Translations under genes and position numbers: made by a program
In this document: one piece after another, positions 21,244-31,569 of the stretch
Layout of the letters: each line of letters starts with the position of its first letter
Position numbering within the stretch: position 1 is the stretch's first letter
Origin: Portunus trituberculatus
Lineage: Eukaryota > Arthropoda > Malacostraca > Decapoda > Portunidae
Assembly: GCF_017591435.1 (NCBI RefSeq)
Contig: NC_059301.1
Location: 32,428,486 to 32,492,485, forward strand
Direction of reading: 5' to 3'
DNA: 64,000 bases
Notes under the pieces: generated by a model
Databases searched by the model: none
What the model saw: the letters and a program-made list of their open reading frames with translations, nothing else
What the model was told of the DNA's origin: nothing

Positions 21244-24200
21244 ACTCGCATGGTATTTATTAGCAGTGGGTTCTGCCAGGGTTTCGGGGAGAATTTTTTT
21301 ATATACAATAACTTTGCTCTCAGAGGTCATAATATGTTGAAAACGACATCGTTGTACTCAGAATAACACAAAGAAATATGCTTTTATAAGGAAAAAAATC
21401 TTTTAGCATTTTTGACTGGTGTGATTTTTTCCCATTGTAACAGATGGAAAGTAAATCAACCTCCGTACTTTAAGAGTTAAGCGGGGGTTGCCTGTATGTA
21501 TGTATGTATGTACGTAAAATTCTATTTCAGGAGAGCATCAAGCCAGAGGCACACCTGTCCAAAAACATTTTGAAGGAAGCTCCACAAATCTCCAGAAGAG
21601 TCACCGGTCATTTGGAGAAATAAGCAACATTCTTGACAGGGGCAGTGAGGGCAGCCGTAGTGAAGTTCATAAGAAAGTGCCACACCAGCCTTCAGCATTG
21701 TCACGTGAGGATGACACACTATTGCTTTGCAGCTTATTTGATCTTCTGTTTTTTTCTATCTGTTAATCTTGTTCTGTGGGGCAGATTTTGTTTTCTTTCT
21801 TTTCTTTTTGCATTAATTCTCTATCTTACAAAATCACATCTCATGGTAATATTGTCAAAATAGACAGTTACACAATATTTTACCAGAGATACTGACAATA
21901 TCTGTTTATATGCAGCATCTTCTGAAGAACCAGAACTTATCCAAGTCTTGCCAAGAAGAGAAGGTTAGTTTTCTTGTTTTTACTGATTTATAAAATGTGA
22001 TGGAGGCTTTTATCAAGATTAGTCAGTTGTGTTGGACTTAACTCCCATTACTACTTATGAAAAAATTTTACTCTATTTAGTCTGAATTTTAAGCTATTGG
22101 AATTTCACCCAGGAGAATAAAATGACATTGAATTTCCCAGTAATGTCTTTGCATATATATTTATTTATTTATTTATCTTCTTTTGCTGTTACTTTTCAGT
22201 CTTACAAATGATTCTCTCTGTAGTCATACATTTTGGCAATTTATCACTTCCCATTATTTAATTTTTTCTTGTTGCTAATTGATTTGCAGCATTTAATTTA
22301 CTTGTTGTATGTATGTTTTGCTTTATATGTTGAAAGGATTTTTCAAGTTGCTGAAATTATATAACATCATTATTTTGTTTCCAGTCTACATTTTCTTTAT
22401 GTGGAAAGATTTGCTGGTTGCCATCCCACAGGCATGTTTGTAATTTGTTATTATTTCACACAGATCATTCAGACATCTTTCCACCCTCACTCCTCATGTC
22501 CCATGATCAACTGGCAAACTTCACCTACTTTTGGAAATCATGTCAGAAGCCAGATCTGCAAAGTTTACAGATCTCTTCCTCTCCACCTCGAGATTTAGCA
22601 ATATTACCCATTATGAATGGTGAGTTTTTGTTTTCATGTATTATGACTATAACCTGGATGTTTAGGCACTAAAAGACTATAGCCTGGATGTTTAGGCACT
22701 AAAAAAGAAATAATAATAAATAAATAGAAAATAGACAGGCAAAAAAGCCAAAATGAATTGTCTAAATAGGCATTAAAAAAGCATTTACTCCTGTAATTAC
22801 CATAATTAAAACAAATGAACCATAATATAATTGAAAAATTAATGTTAATATGAAAGTTACAGTTAATATTCAAATTAATCTTTGTTTCATGAAATAAAAA
22901 AAAAAAAATTTTTGTGGATTCAGATTTGAATTCTTGCTGTGCATCTGATACTAGGGGTGATCAAAAAGTAATGACAGTGAGACCATATATTCTAACAGTA
23001 CAGAGGTAAATTCAAACCGTGGCCTACATTCCTTCAAAGTACTCCCCCCCTGCCTCTATACAACGTTCCATCCTCCTTCGCCACTTCATGAAGCAGTCAC
23101 GGTACTCAGAAGCTGGTATACCTCGTAGCTCTGAATTGACTGCTCGTGCCAGGTCTTGAATGCGGTGAAACAGCTTCCCTGCGATCGCACCCTTGATCTT
23201 TGGAAACAACCAAAAATCACAGGGAGCAAGGTCAGGTGAGTAGGGTGGATGGGGGAGAAGTGTGATCCCCTGCTCCTCCAGGAACTGCTGAGTGAGGCGA
23301 GCTTTGTGGGGTGCAGCATTGTCGTGGTGCAGCAAAAGGCGCGATCGGCGGCGGCTTGGTGCAGACTTGGCCTGATGTTCCAGGACTTGAGGAAGGACTT
23401 GGTCAATGTAGTACTGGGCTGTGATAGTAGATTGTTGAGGCATTACATCCACACACATTGGTCCCTGAGAATTGAAGAAGATTGTGAAAAGGCGCTTCCT
23501 GCTGCGAAATCCTTCCTTCAAAATCTGAGGTCGAGGCTCTTCATCACTTAACCACACCATGTTAGATTGCTTATCTCTGTTGGTGAAGAAAGAAATCCAA
23601 CATTCATCTCCAGTAGCAACATCTGAGAACCGTTTTGGACCATTTGGCTCGAACTCAGACAGCCAATGACGACAAATCCGCACCCGTTCGCTTTTCTGCT
23701 CTTCCGTTAGCAAATGGGGTATCCATCGGGCACACTTCTTCCTCAGCCCTAAGTGTTGATGCACGATGTCATGTGCACTCCCATAACTGACGTCAAGCTC
23801 CAAGGATAAGAACCGAAGAGTGACTGTTGGATCCTCGTCAATGATGGCTCGCGCACGGGCAGTTGTTGCTTCGGTCACGGATGTCCGAGGGCGCCCAGAG
23901 CGATGATCATCTTCCAGCTGAGTTTTCCCGGCTGCGAAAGCTCGAATCCAGCGGGAAACAGTTTCAAGTGATGGAGTAGAATCAGGAAAAACTTGCAATA
24001 GCTCCCCTCTGATCTCCGATGCTTTTTTTCCGAGTTTCCACCTGGTGAAGGTGTAGAACCTGCAACCTTCTTTCGAAAAATCCATGTTTCCGGTTAGAGG
24101 GAGAAACCAATACTGACGCAATCGAACAGCGCAACAAGGAAATGCGACCCAGGCAAACGGCGACAAGTTCAAACATGCTACAACAGGCATCACTTGCTGC

Positions 24201-25730
24201 CCCGCGCAGCCCTCCCTCCTAGCGCTCATAGTCTCTCAGCTACGAGTCCTACTGTCATTACTTTCTGATCACCCCTCGTAATCATAGAAGATGCTTGAAA
24301 AGTCAGAATGATCTTTCAACATCTACTGATGTTACAGGAGCATATTCAAAGCATGCATGTTGTGCAGATACATTTTCTTAACATCTACTCGTATACAGTA
24401 AGCCCCAGCACTTGGCGAAATTCACTTTTGGTGGTAGGGTGGCCACGGAACACCGAGTGCACGCTTAGCGATTTAAATTCAAAGTTGGCGGTCCCCTGGT
24501 GGCCGCATGGCAAACCACTTGGCTCCCTGATGACATCGGACCTCTCTCTAAACCTATCAGAACTGTGTTTGTGCTACCCTTGTTCTGCTAGTGTGAGAAC
24601 AAATTCTGGCGATTACCTCCAACATGGCCTCTGCCAGAGCAACAGGTGGTACCGGTGCGGGTAAAGACAATGGTGGTGGAGGCAAGGAGGAAAGTGGGCG
24701 AGGGAAATGGGTGGAAAAACGGGAGTTACAGCTTTTATATCATGTCTTATTAGCTTTATTTATTGTTTATTGGTCTGTTTTGTACTTGTGATCTAATATA
24801 CAAAGGCAAAAGATGGTATTTTAGGGATCAAAAGAGGGACTTTGGTAATGACCAAAAACTGATTGAGGCATTTTTTAGGCAATTTATATGGTATAAAGAA
24901 CTCATGTTTGACGAAATCCGCATTTGGCGGTAGTTTCGCCAGACTAATTAATTTGCCAAGTGCAGGGGCTTACTGTAATCATTCTCTCCTTTAAGAAACT
25001 TTTCCGATATTCTTTATTTTTTCCAGGTATTTGTTTGCAGCAACAACTTGTTTACATTTTTCACTTACAGATTTACTTCTTTGACCAGTAACTGTAGTTT
25101 AAACAGCAGTGATATTCTCAGAACATTTAAAAGCATCAATCAAAGGGCTATTTCTTTTCTCCAGTGCATTGATGCTCTCTGGAATGCTTGAATAGTTTGC
25201 CAACCAAAGCCAGTGTTGTCAAGTCAAAGCTTCACCAACATCTTGAAGGTTATCAACAATAAGGATTCATTGTGGTGTTCTGAATATTTCATCTAGTTTT
25301 ACTTGGTATAAATATGGTATATGCAAAAAAAAGGCACAATAGACTTGTATTTAGTTATATAGACATTATCACCTGCAATTACCCAAAAAAGGCAAAAAGG
25401 CATTTTAAGGTATTTTGTCTAAACATTTGGGCTCTGATTATTACTGTAGCTTTTTTCCATACTTGTGTAGGGAGTGCTATGGGGAGCCACAAGATTATCC
25501 CTCTCTACCAGGGGCTAATGGGGCTAAGAGTTGAACTAATGTGCATATATTGTGATACTTTATCTGGGCCACCAAGTATGGCATTGCAGCCTTGTATATA
25601 GATTGATTATGACTGTGATATAACTGATTTTGTGATGATTTAAATGTTTTGATATTTGACAGATGCTGAGAAGGTGATTCCAGAGGTAGTGCCAGAAGAT
25701 CTGTTTCATCTGCCTCCTCCTTGGGAATGA
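18423..25730 (+). CDS. Securin-like protein (PTTG family), five coding exons
   Basis: Join of 18423-18525, 21531-21704, 21916-21963, 22464-22619 and 25663-25730: 549 bases, 182 residues plus TGA. All four introns are GT-AG and phase 1, and the frame stays open throughout. Securin holds separase inactive until APC/C-driven destruction at anaphase. Supporting marks: SAVDRENS at residues 8-15 resembles the N-terminal KEN-box region; TPVQKHF at 42-48, LQK at 55-57 and HRSFGEISN at 59-67 follow the spacing of the vertebrate securin destruction-box region, with R-x-x-L replaced by H-x-x-F; an acidic middle (EEPEL); and a proline-rich end LFHLPPPWE. Length is close to human securin (about 200). The first exon starts 4 bases after a splice acceptor, so a non-coding upstream exon is expected. 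The gene is well supported; the identity is an inference. Confidence 0.75.
18526..19629. other. Intron 1 of the securin-like gene, left part
   Basis: AT-rich intronic sequence with a purine-rich stretch (19020-19110) and a long A-run (19532-19550). No repeats with definable ends and no gene on either strand. Confidence 0.4.
20539..21476 (+). mobile_element. TTAA-flanked piggyBac-like element, copy 1
   Basis: Flanked by TTAA at 20535-20538 and 21477-21480, with inverted ends CCCTTAATGTATGG and the complement of CCGTACTTTAAGAG. TTAA duplication plus CCC ends fit piggyBac. Near 20760-20880 there is a decayed acidic frame (EDSSSDSD-type), like the N-terminus of piggyBac transposases. It contains a (GA)n run at 21165-21242. 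It sits in the TTAA of the right terminal repeat of Tigger copy 1. Confidence 0.75.
21165..21242. repeat. (GA)n microsatellite inside TTAA element copy 1
   Basis: About 78 bases of GA. The same internal position is GA-rich in the copies at 54760 (about 49 bases) and 56915 (about 175 bases, other strand). Confidence 0.9.
21531..21704 (+). CDS. Securin-like gene, exon 2
   Basis: Acceptor TCTATTTCAG, donor C/GTGAGG. It encodes residues 35-92, with the destruction-box-like block at 59-67. The exon begins only 36 bases after the end of a Tigger-type element (19630-21494), so the 3' splice region is squeezed between transposon end and exon. Confidence 0.78.
21916..21963 (+). CDS. Securin-like gene, exon 3
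   Basis: A 48-base exon with acceptor TATATGCAG and donor G/GTTAGT. It encodes the acidic segment SSEEPELIQVLPRRE. It keeps the phase-1 frame from exon 2 to exon 4. Confidence 0.72.
22464..22619 (+). CDS. Securin-like gene, exon 4
   Basis: Acceptor TTATTTCACACAG, donor G/GTGAGT. It encodes residues 109-160, including DIFPPSLLMSHDQLANF and a serine/proline stretch SSSPPR, plausible separase-contacting sequence by position only. Fully open in the required phase. Confidence 0.78.
22644..22703. repeat. Tandem duplication of a 30-bp unit
   Basis: Two nearly identical copies of GACTATAACCTGGATGTTTA plus GGCACTAAAA, one base different, at the start of intron 4. Confidence 0.85.
22951..24278 (-). 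mobile_element. Mariner transposon, near-intact, in intron 4
   Basis: A 1328-bp element with TA on both sides (22949-22950, 24279-24280). Inverted ends are CTAGGGGTGATCAAAAAGTA and, from the other side, CGAGGGGTGATCAGAAAGTA, continuing ATGACAGT. Size and ends are as expected for a mariner. It lies on the opposite strand to the host gene and carries one uninterrupted transposase frame. Confidence 0.92.
23024..24085 (-). CDS. Mariner transposase, DD34D, open reading frame intact
   Basis: 353 residues, the usual mariner length. The open frame extends upstream to 24229, but the start MDFSKEG at 24085 matches mariner N-termini better. An N-terminal HTH (TPSLETVSRWI) is followed by the linker WIPHLLTEEQK, then the catalytic triad: D160 in GDECWI, D255 in HHDNAAPHKA and D290 in PYSPDLAPCDFW, with 34 residues between the last two. 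It cuts and joins element ends at TA. No stop or frameshift is seen, which contrasts with every other transposase in the window. Whether it is still functional cannot be told from sequence alone. Confidence 0.9.
   Translation of the reverse strand: MDFSKEGCRFYTFTRWKLGKKASEIRGELLQVFPDSTPSLETVSRWIRAFAAGKTQLEDDHRSGRPRTSVTEATTARARAIIDEDPTVTLRFLSLELDVSYGSAHDIVHQHLGLRKKCARWIPHLLTEEQKSERVRICRHWLSEFEPNGPKRFSDVATGDECWISFFTNRDKQSNMVWLSDEEPRPQILKEGFRSRKRLFTIFFNSQGPMCVDVMPQQSTITAQYYIDQVLPQVLEHQAKSAPSRRRSRLLLHHDNAAPHKARLTQQFLEEQGITLLPHPPYSPDLAPCDFWLFPKIKGAIAGKLFHRIQDLARAVNSELRGIPASEYRDCFMKWRRRMERCIEAGGEYFEGM
24396..24975. mobile_element. TA-flanked MITE (pogo/Tigger-like ends) in intron 4
   Basis: Ends CAGTAAGCCCCAGCACTTGG and, from the right, CAGTAAGCCCCTGCACTTGG, with TA on both sides (24394-24395, 24976-24977). 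580 bp. Inside, an ATGGCC start at about 24624 opens a short glycine-rich frame (GGTGAGKDNGGGGKEE) of unknown nature. CAG ends and the TA target suggest pogo/Tigger. Confidence 0.8.
25663..25730 (+). CDS. Securin-like gene, last coding exon
   Basis: Acceptor GATATTTGACAG at 25662. It encodes 22 residues ending PEDLFHLPPPWE, then TGA at 25728-25730. The aromatic-proline ending recalls the PSPPWE segment of vertebrate securin. Confidence 0.75.
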
Positions 25731-26336
25731 TTTGATTGTGTTCAATTTTTTAGACTTAATCAGCAATCAAAAAGTATACTAAATATACTAAATTTTCTTG
25801 GAACTGAGATTATTTTTTTACTGATAATACTCTAAAAAAATTGTAACCTCTCAGGTGTTCACCTATTGATAAAGTTAATACAGGTCTGTGGTTCATATAA
25901 AGCATTGAAACTTCCTTGCAGACTAAACTCTATCATTGCTATTATTTTTTTATTTTATTTTTTTTTTCAATACAAGTTCATATGTTAATCCAAAAATAGT
26001 GTGCTTTGTCCCATCCTACGGCTTCTGTGGGAACTTTTATAATTTGTTATGGGCAACAGAAGCTAGAAGAACTCATTGATGATTATCAAGACTAGAAACT
26101 GAATTTTAAAAATTTTCACAGAGCTTAATGCAGGCCAAAGATTTGTGATAGAGTTAAATTGTTTACTGTACCTAAGTGTTCAAGGAACCAAACTCCTCAG
26201 ATTATAAAGTATGCTAAGCTGAGGCACTCTCTCTGTTGAACAAGTGCTGTTAGGCTGTAATGTGTTTAAGATGCATTGCACTATATTTAGGATTACTACA
26301 TTTATTTTGATATGAAATATAAAGGTATTTTGAAAT

Positions 26337-26348
26337 GTGTGTGTATGT

Positions 26349-26406
<58 letters not shown>
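26337..26406. repeat. (TG)n microsatellite
   Basis: About 70 bases of TG with minor interruptions at its left end, in the 3' flank of the securin-like gene. Confidence 0.95.
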
Positions 26407-26408
<2 letters not shown>

Positions 26409-26449
26409 TAATATTTATATGATCATGTTTAAGTTTTTTTGTCATAATC

Positions 26450-26455
26450 AATAAA
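26450..26455 (+). promoter_or_regulatory. Candidate poly(A) signal AATAAA of the securin-like gene
   Basis: Canonical AATAAA about 720 bases after the stop, following a (TG)n run. It is the best-formed signal seen downstream, but other A/T-rich hexamers lie between, so the true 3' end is uncertain. Confidence 0.35.
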
Positions 26456-26459
26456 GAAA

Positions 26460-27980
26460 TCATAATTCCCTTTAATATGAGCTGTTTACTAATCTGTATT
26501 TTCATACTCATAGATCAATCTAGGTTGCTGTATTTGACCCTTCAGCCATTCTGTATTTCTATCCTAAACCTTTACATAACAAATCTGTTATGCATTTTAA
26601 TTAGTTTCAGCATCCTTTCTTTGAATACCACAGGTACTTCTCAAATTATGAATTTCAAGAACCTCCCTCTCTCTCTCTCCCTTCGTGAGTTTCACACTAT
26701 CCAAGTTTTATGATCCTTGAGTTTAGCACCTAATCCCAAATTCTTTCTGTACACAGTTTAACATTATTATTGCCATAAGTTTTGCACTGTTTTGACAAGT
26801 ATCACTGTTTACCTACCATTGGTGTCATGCATGCTACTTTAAGATTCCAATGAGATCTTCAATATCTGTAGCTTTGACAATGTCATACTCACTGATGGGT
26901 AGAATTTTGACAGCTTGAAGCGGTGAGTCTATAGCTGCTGTCACACTTTGTCTTGTGCATTACACTGAACTCTTCATCACTCATTTTTGCCTTCACCCAC
27001 AGGAGAACCCTCCTTTATGCACTTTTAAGTTTAGCTTTCTTGATGTTAAGATTACAAAAGAAATTCTGTACTGTCATGGTTTATTTTTGTCTGGCTAGTG
27101 TTGGCAGCACTACGTGGGATGTTACCTCGTCTTTTTGATGCACCATTCATGAAAGATGCAGAGATCCAGTCTCTGGTAGTGTTCAGTGACATTGTTAACT
27201 GAAATACATGAAAAATAAACATTTGGTAAATCTAACCATGAAAGAAAACCTTGATTGTACAGAAGCATCATGTAATTTGGCATTGGCAGGTAAGAAATGG
27301 GAGATTAGACATGAGTACAATTGCCAGATGTTGATTATCATTGGTACATATGTACAGTGCATTATATAATGATCAATGTCTTGCAACTCTACTTGCCAAT
27401 GGTACTTGTGTAGGTATGTATGTAAGTAACAATGATTATCAACATCAATTAATTTCTTAATTTAGCCATGTCTTTGGGACCAATCAGTGCCTTGCAAAAT
27501 TTCACCATCTATATACACAATTCAAGCAGTGAAAAAAAAAAATGATAAAAAAATCACTGAACTATCCCACCACTGGTGGTGAGCAGTCTGGGGCAAGGAG
27601 GCCAGCAGTGGGTGTGGTAGTACAGATGGTGAAAGTATATCCCACAGGGCCAATCTCAGGGACAGAGGCACAGACAAAACTGCTTGCTGGTGTTGTCACA
27701 TAAATTTGATCACATTAACACGTCCCACGGCACTCACACTTGCACATACAAACTAGGGCACTCCCCTTCAACCCTATTGTTGTCCTACTGGAGTGGGTCA
27801 AATTGACCTCTGCCAGGCAGACACCCTACAATACTCCTGAGAGTCCTAATTCAGACCATTGGAAGTCAGCTAGATAATAATGGTGCCTGGCAGATGGGTG
27901 TGTTTAGATCCCCTTTCCTTGAGAAAGAACCGACCTGCTGATACCCACAAGTCTTGCATGCAGAGTTTGAAAATTAATCA
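26460..27980. other. No recognisable gene
   Basis: Both strands were read for frames. Only short open frames of up to 69 codons occur, without motifs or splice context. No repeat with definable ends was found. Confidence 0.4.
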
Positions 27981-27989
27981 AAGTAAGGT

Positions 27990-28165
27990 TAAAAAATGCT
28001 TATTTAGATGCAAATTTATTTGGACCATGGCTGATTTGAATCAGATTTGGACCTTAGTCTTGGCTGATTCAGATCATTTACTAGGCTGATTTGGACAATT
28101 GTTTTGGCTAATTTGGACCATTTGCTTGACTGTTTCAGACCTTCAATTTGGATGATTTTGGACCC
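27990..28165. repeat. Subterminal repeat array (left end of a candidate element)
   Basis: At least six imperfect copies of GGCTGATTTGGACC-like units spaced 20 to 35 bases apart. An array with the same unit in inverted orientation (GGTCCGAATAAGCC) lies at 31570-31665. Together they look like the two ends of one element. Confidence 0.55.
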
Positions 28166-28249
28166 TTATAGATTTCATATATATAGCAAAGTTACTTTTG
28201 ACATGGAAGACCGATAAGCTGTTAATTTCTTGCCTCACATCACACAAGC

Positions 28250-28364
28250 ATGAGTTATCAGAGGGTGAAATGTTTGGTGTGTAATCAGGTTGTGGCTGAC
28301 CACCACCAAGCCATTGACTGCAATTCATGTAGTGGCTGGCAACATCATGGATATGGAAACACTG
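28250..28364 (+). CDS. Small zinc-finger exon, copy 1
   Basis: ATG at 28250, then QRVKCLVCNQVVADHHQ, AIDCNSCSGWQHHGYGNT and donor G/GTAAAT. The pattern C-x2-C ... C-x2-C-x2-W-Q-H is a PHD- or FLYWCH-like metal-binding half. Function unknown. It is one of two tandem copies (the second at 28505) in a 255-bp duplication, and both keep an open frame. Confidence 0.5.
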
Positions 28365-28504
28365 GTAAATATAATACATTGATATTCAAAACATAATACA
28401 AATTAAAATACGTATTAAACTATTATATTAGATATAATATCAAAATCTTTTGAGACATGCAAAAACCCATAAGCTGTTAATTTCTTGCCTCACACCACAC
28501 CAGC

Positions 28505-28619
28505 ATGAGTGGTCAGAGGGTGAAATGTTTGGCATGTAACCAGGTTGTGGCTGACCACCACCAAGCCATTGACTGTGATTTCTGCAGTGGCTGGCAACAT
28601 CGTGGATATGAAAACACTG
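28505..28619 (+). CDS. Small zinc-finger exon, copy 2
   Basis: Preceded by an acceptor-like TTGCCTCACACCACACCAG. The frame reads MSGQRVKCLACNQVVADHHQ then AIDCDFCSGWQHRGYENT and ends at a GTAAAT donor. Compared with copy 1, changes are few and keep all four cysteines and WQH, which hints at past selection. A downstream exon in matching phase starts at 28795. Confidence 0.5.
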
Positions 28620-28794
28620 GTAAATATTAAATGGTGATATTAAAAACATAATAGTAAATTAGAATATAAAATTATTATATTAGAAATAACATTAAAATCT
28701 TTGGTATTTGATAACTTGTGAATCCCCCTTGTTTATTCTAATGAGTCATTTATATACCTCAATCTTTTCTTTGTACATGTTTTTCTAAATATAG

Positions 28795-28894
28795 ATATGA
28801 CAAGTTACGCAGAGGCCTCATACGAGTTCACTTGTGAACAATACAAGTTACTGCAATCTTCGTTGAGTCTGCCCATCCCAATAATGGAGAGTAG
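28795..28894 (+). CDS. Possible next exon of the zinc-finger frame
   Basis: After acceptor TCTAAATATAG the phase-1 frame continues DMTSYAEASYEFTCEQYKLL and then LSLPIPIMESR before AG/GTTGGT. It fits the phase of both zinc-finger exons. No further exons were recognised before the LINE fragments start at 29145. Confidence 0.35.
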
Positions 28895-29144
28895 GTTGGT
28901 GTTCAACTGGTATGTGTTACAAAATTGTAATTCCAATGCCTGTTACAATAATTTTCAGTACCAGCAAGCCTCCTGCAGAGGATGTTAGTATGTATGCATA
29001 TTACTCTGATAGGCCTACGCATGCACCCCTTACTTATACAAGAGAGCTATCCAATTTTGATGAGTTATGGCATATTTCAATAATGGAGAATATGTCAGTG
29101 TCCAATTGGTATGTGTTACAAAATCGTAAATTTGTAATTCCAAT

Positions 29145-29735
29145 TTCCAGTTAAGATTATGAGTAAAGGACAGACCGAGGATATTTAGTTTTGAGTTTCA
29201 TTGAAGAAGAGGGGATAGTTGTCTGGAAGGTTGTGTCGAGTTGATAGATGGAGGAATTGAGTTTTTGAGGCACTGAAAACTACTGAATTTTCTCTGCCCC
29301 AATCAGAAATCTTAGAAAGATCGAAAGTCAAGCATTCTGTGGCATCCCTGTGTGATCTGTTGAGTTCCTGAAGCATTGGACGTCTCTGAAAGGACGTGAA
29401 AAGATGTAGGGTGGTATCATCAGTGTAGGAGTGGATAGGGTTTGGTTAAGATGGTTGGTTAAGGTCATTAATGAATAACAGAAAGAGAGTGGGTGATAAG
29501 ACAGAACTCTGAGGAACACCACTGTTAATAAATTTAGAAGAACGGTGGCTGCCTACCACGGGTGCAATAGAACAGTCTGAAAGAAAACTTGAGAGAAGTT
29601 GCAGAGAGAAGGATAGAAACCATAGGAGGGCAGTTTGGAAATCAAATCTTTATGCCAGACTCTATCAAAAACTTTTGATGTGTCTAACGCGACAGCAAAA
29701 GTTTACTGAAATCTCTAAGAGAGGATGACCAAGAC
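29145..29735 (-). mobile_element. LINE fragment E1 (RT middle part)
   Basis: Minus-strand sequence of the same family as 41640-45045, covering only the middle of RT (pieces ISDWGRENSVVF, KTQFLHLSTRHNLPDNYP, PTLMIPPYIF in shifted frames). It lacks the family 3' end and stops within RT at 29145. It lies directly against the 3' end of fragment E2. Confidence 0.75.
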
Positions 29736-30758
29736 TCAGTAAGGAACGCCACTTGAGTGCTGGCTCTTTACAAAGAGAAAAGCGTCAGCTGAAATTAGGG
29801 AGCAAATGTCTTGATACCTCCCTCTTAAAAGAAGACAAGTCATAGGAAGTTGGAAATATAGATGCAGGGAGGGAGTTCCAGAGTTTACCAGTGAAAGGTA
29901 TGAATGATTGAGAAAATTGGTTGCATTAGAGAGTTGGACAGAGTAAGGATGAGAGGAAGAAGAAAGCTTTGTGCAGCGAGGCCGCAGGAGGAGCGGAGAC
30001 ATGCAGTTAGCAAAATCAGTAGAACAGTTAGCATGAAAATAGCGATAAAAGATAAAATGAGATGCAACATTTCGGCAGTGAGAAAGAGGCTGAAGACAGT
30101 TAGTCAGAGGAGGGGAGTTGATGAGATGAAAAGCTTTTGATTCCACCCTATCTAGTAAAACTGTGTGACTGGAAGCCCCCCAAAAAACATGCGAAGAGTA
30201 CTCTATATAGGGGCAGATAAGGCCCCTATATAGAGTAAGCAGTTGGAGGGGAGAGAAAAACTGGCGGAGATGCCTCAGAATGCATAACTTCATAGAAGCT
30301 GTTTTAGCAAGAGGTGAGATGTGAAGTTTCCAGTTAAGATTTTGAGTAAAGGGCAGAGGGAGGATATTCAGTGTGGAAGAAGGAGACAGTTGAGTGTCAT
30401 TGAAGAAGAGGGGATAGTTGTCTGGAAGGTTGTGTTGAGTTGATAGGTGGAGGAATTGAGTTTTTGAGGCATTGAAAACTACTAGATTTTTTCTCCCCCA
30501 ATCAGAAATCTTAGAAAGATCGGAAGTCAGGCGTTCTGTGGTGTCCCTGCGTGATCTGTTGACCTCCTGAAGGGTTGGTCGTCTCTGAAAGGACGTGGAA
30601 AGATGTAGGGTAGTGTCATCAGTGTAGGAGTGGATAGGGCAAGAAGTTTGGTTAAGAAGGTAATTAATGAATAATAGAAAGAGAGTGGGTGACAGGACAG
30701 AACCCTGAGGAACCCTACTATTAATAGATTTAGGAGAAGAACAGTGGCTGTCTACCAC
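29736..30758 (-). pseudogene. RT palm, thumb and C-terminus of LINE E2
   Basis: A 340-codon open frame: RVPQGSVLSPTLFLLFI, SYTDDTTLHLS (the catalytic loop reads TDD where the longest copy has ADD), NLVVFNASKTQFLHLS, LTLYRGLICPYIEYSSHVF, then the family C-terminal region. Upstream, the RT start DRQYSFHQGRSTGDLAFLTE and LDISKAFDKVWH lie in the frame 30801-31148. It cannot make a whole protein. Confidence 0.8.
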
Positions 30759-31475
30759 AGCAGCAATAGAACGGTCGGAAAGGAAACTTGAGATAAAGTT
30801 CTAGAGAGAAGGATAGAAGCTGTAGGAGGGCAGTTTTGAAATCAAAGCTTTATGCCAGACTTTATCAAAAGCTTTTGATATGTCTAATGCTACAGTAAAA
30901 GTTTCACTGAAATCTCTAAAAGAGGATGACCAAGACTCAGTTAGGAAAGCCAGATCACCAGTAGAGCGACCTTGATGGAAGCTATACTGGCGATCAGACA
31001 GAAGATTGTGAAGTGAAAGATGTTTGAGAATCTTCCTATTCAGGATAGATTCAAAAACTTTAGACAAGCAAGAGATTAAAGCTATAGGACAGTAGTTTGA
31101 GGGATTAGAATGGTCACCCTTTTTTAGGAACAGGCTGAATGTAGGCAAACTTCCAGCAAGAAGGAAAAGTTGAAGTTGATAGGCATAGTTGAAGGAGTTT
31201 GGCTAGGCAAGGTGCAACACGGAAGCACAGTTTTTGAGAATAATAGGAGGGACCCCATCGGGTCCATAATTCTTCTGAGGGTTTAGGCCAGAGGGGGCAT
31301 GGAAAACATCATTATGAAGAAATTTGACTGAAGACATGAAATAGTCAGAGGGAGGGACATGCCCAGAATCATCCAAAGTGGATGTTATTAGCAAAGGTTT
31401 GAGAGAAGAGTTCAGCTGAGATGGCAGTGGTGCCATCAGGATGAAAAGGAAGGGAAAGATGAAGTAATATTTTTA
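29736..31475 (-). mobile_element. LINE fragment E2 (RT to 3' end)
   Basis: Minus-strand RT and C-terminal region of the 41640-45045 family. It begins within the linker before RT (GPDGVPPIIL near 31250) and ends with the family C-terminus SFKRE-type block near 29760. Frames 31203-31436, 30801-31148 and 29736-30758 follow each other with frameshifts between. Confidence 0.85.
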
Positions 31476-31569
31476 TAATAGACACTGGATTGATTATGGA
31501 TTACAAACATTGAAACAATATTATAAAGCAACATTACAGTAGCATGTAAATACATATTAGGTCGGAATC

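Larger units (their letters stand above)
19630..21494 (-). mobile_element. Tigger-type element, copy 1 (TA duplication), in intron 1
   Basis: Ends are CAGGCAACCCCGCTTAACGA and the complement of GCGGGGGTTGCCTG, with TA on both sides (19628-19629, 21495-21496). This terminus and TA target are those of Tigger/pogo elements. On the minus strand the interior keeps pieces of the CENP-B-like HTH of the transposase, in which KKTRK..TLEVKLDI and STVSTI are recognisable. Without the nested TTAA element it is about 920 bp, so it is a non-autonomous, internally deleted copy. Copies 2 (49952-53081) and 3 (56455-58488) share the interior. Confidence 0.85.

Noticed and set aside
24086..24229. N-terminal extension of the mariner transposase
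   Set aside because: The extra 48 codons overlap the untranslated end region, and mariner proteins start at the MDF-type methionine.
27990..28165. CRISPR-like array
   Set aside because: Units are short, imperfect and irregularly spaced, with an inverted partner array 3.5 kb away, in a eukaryotic genome.
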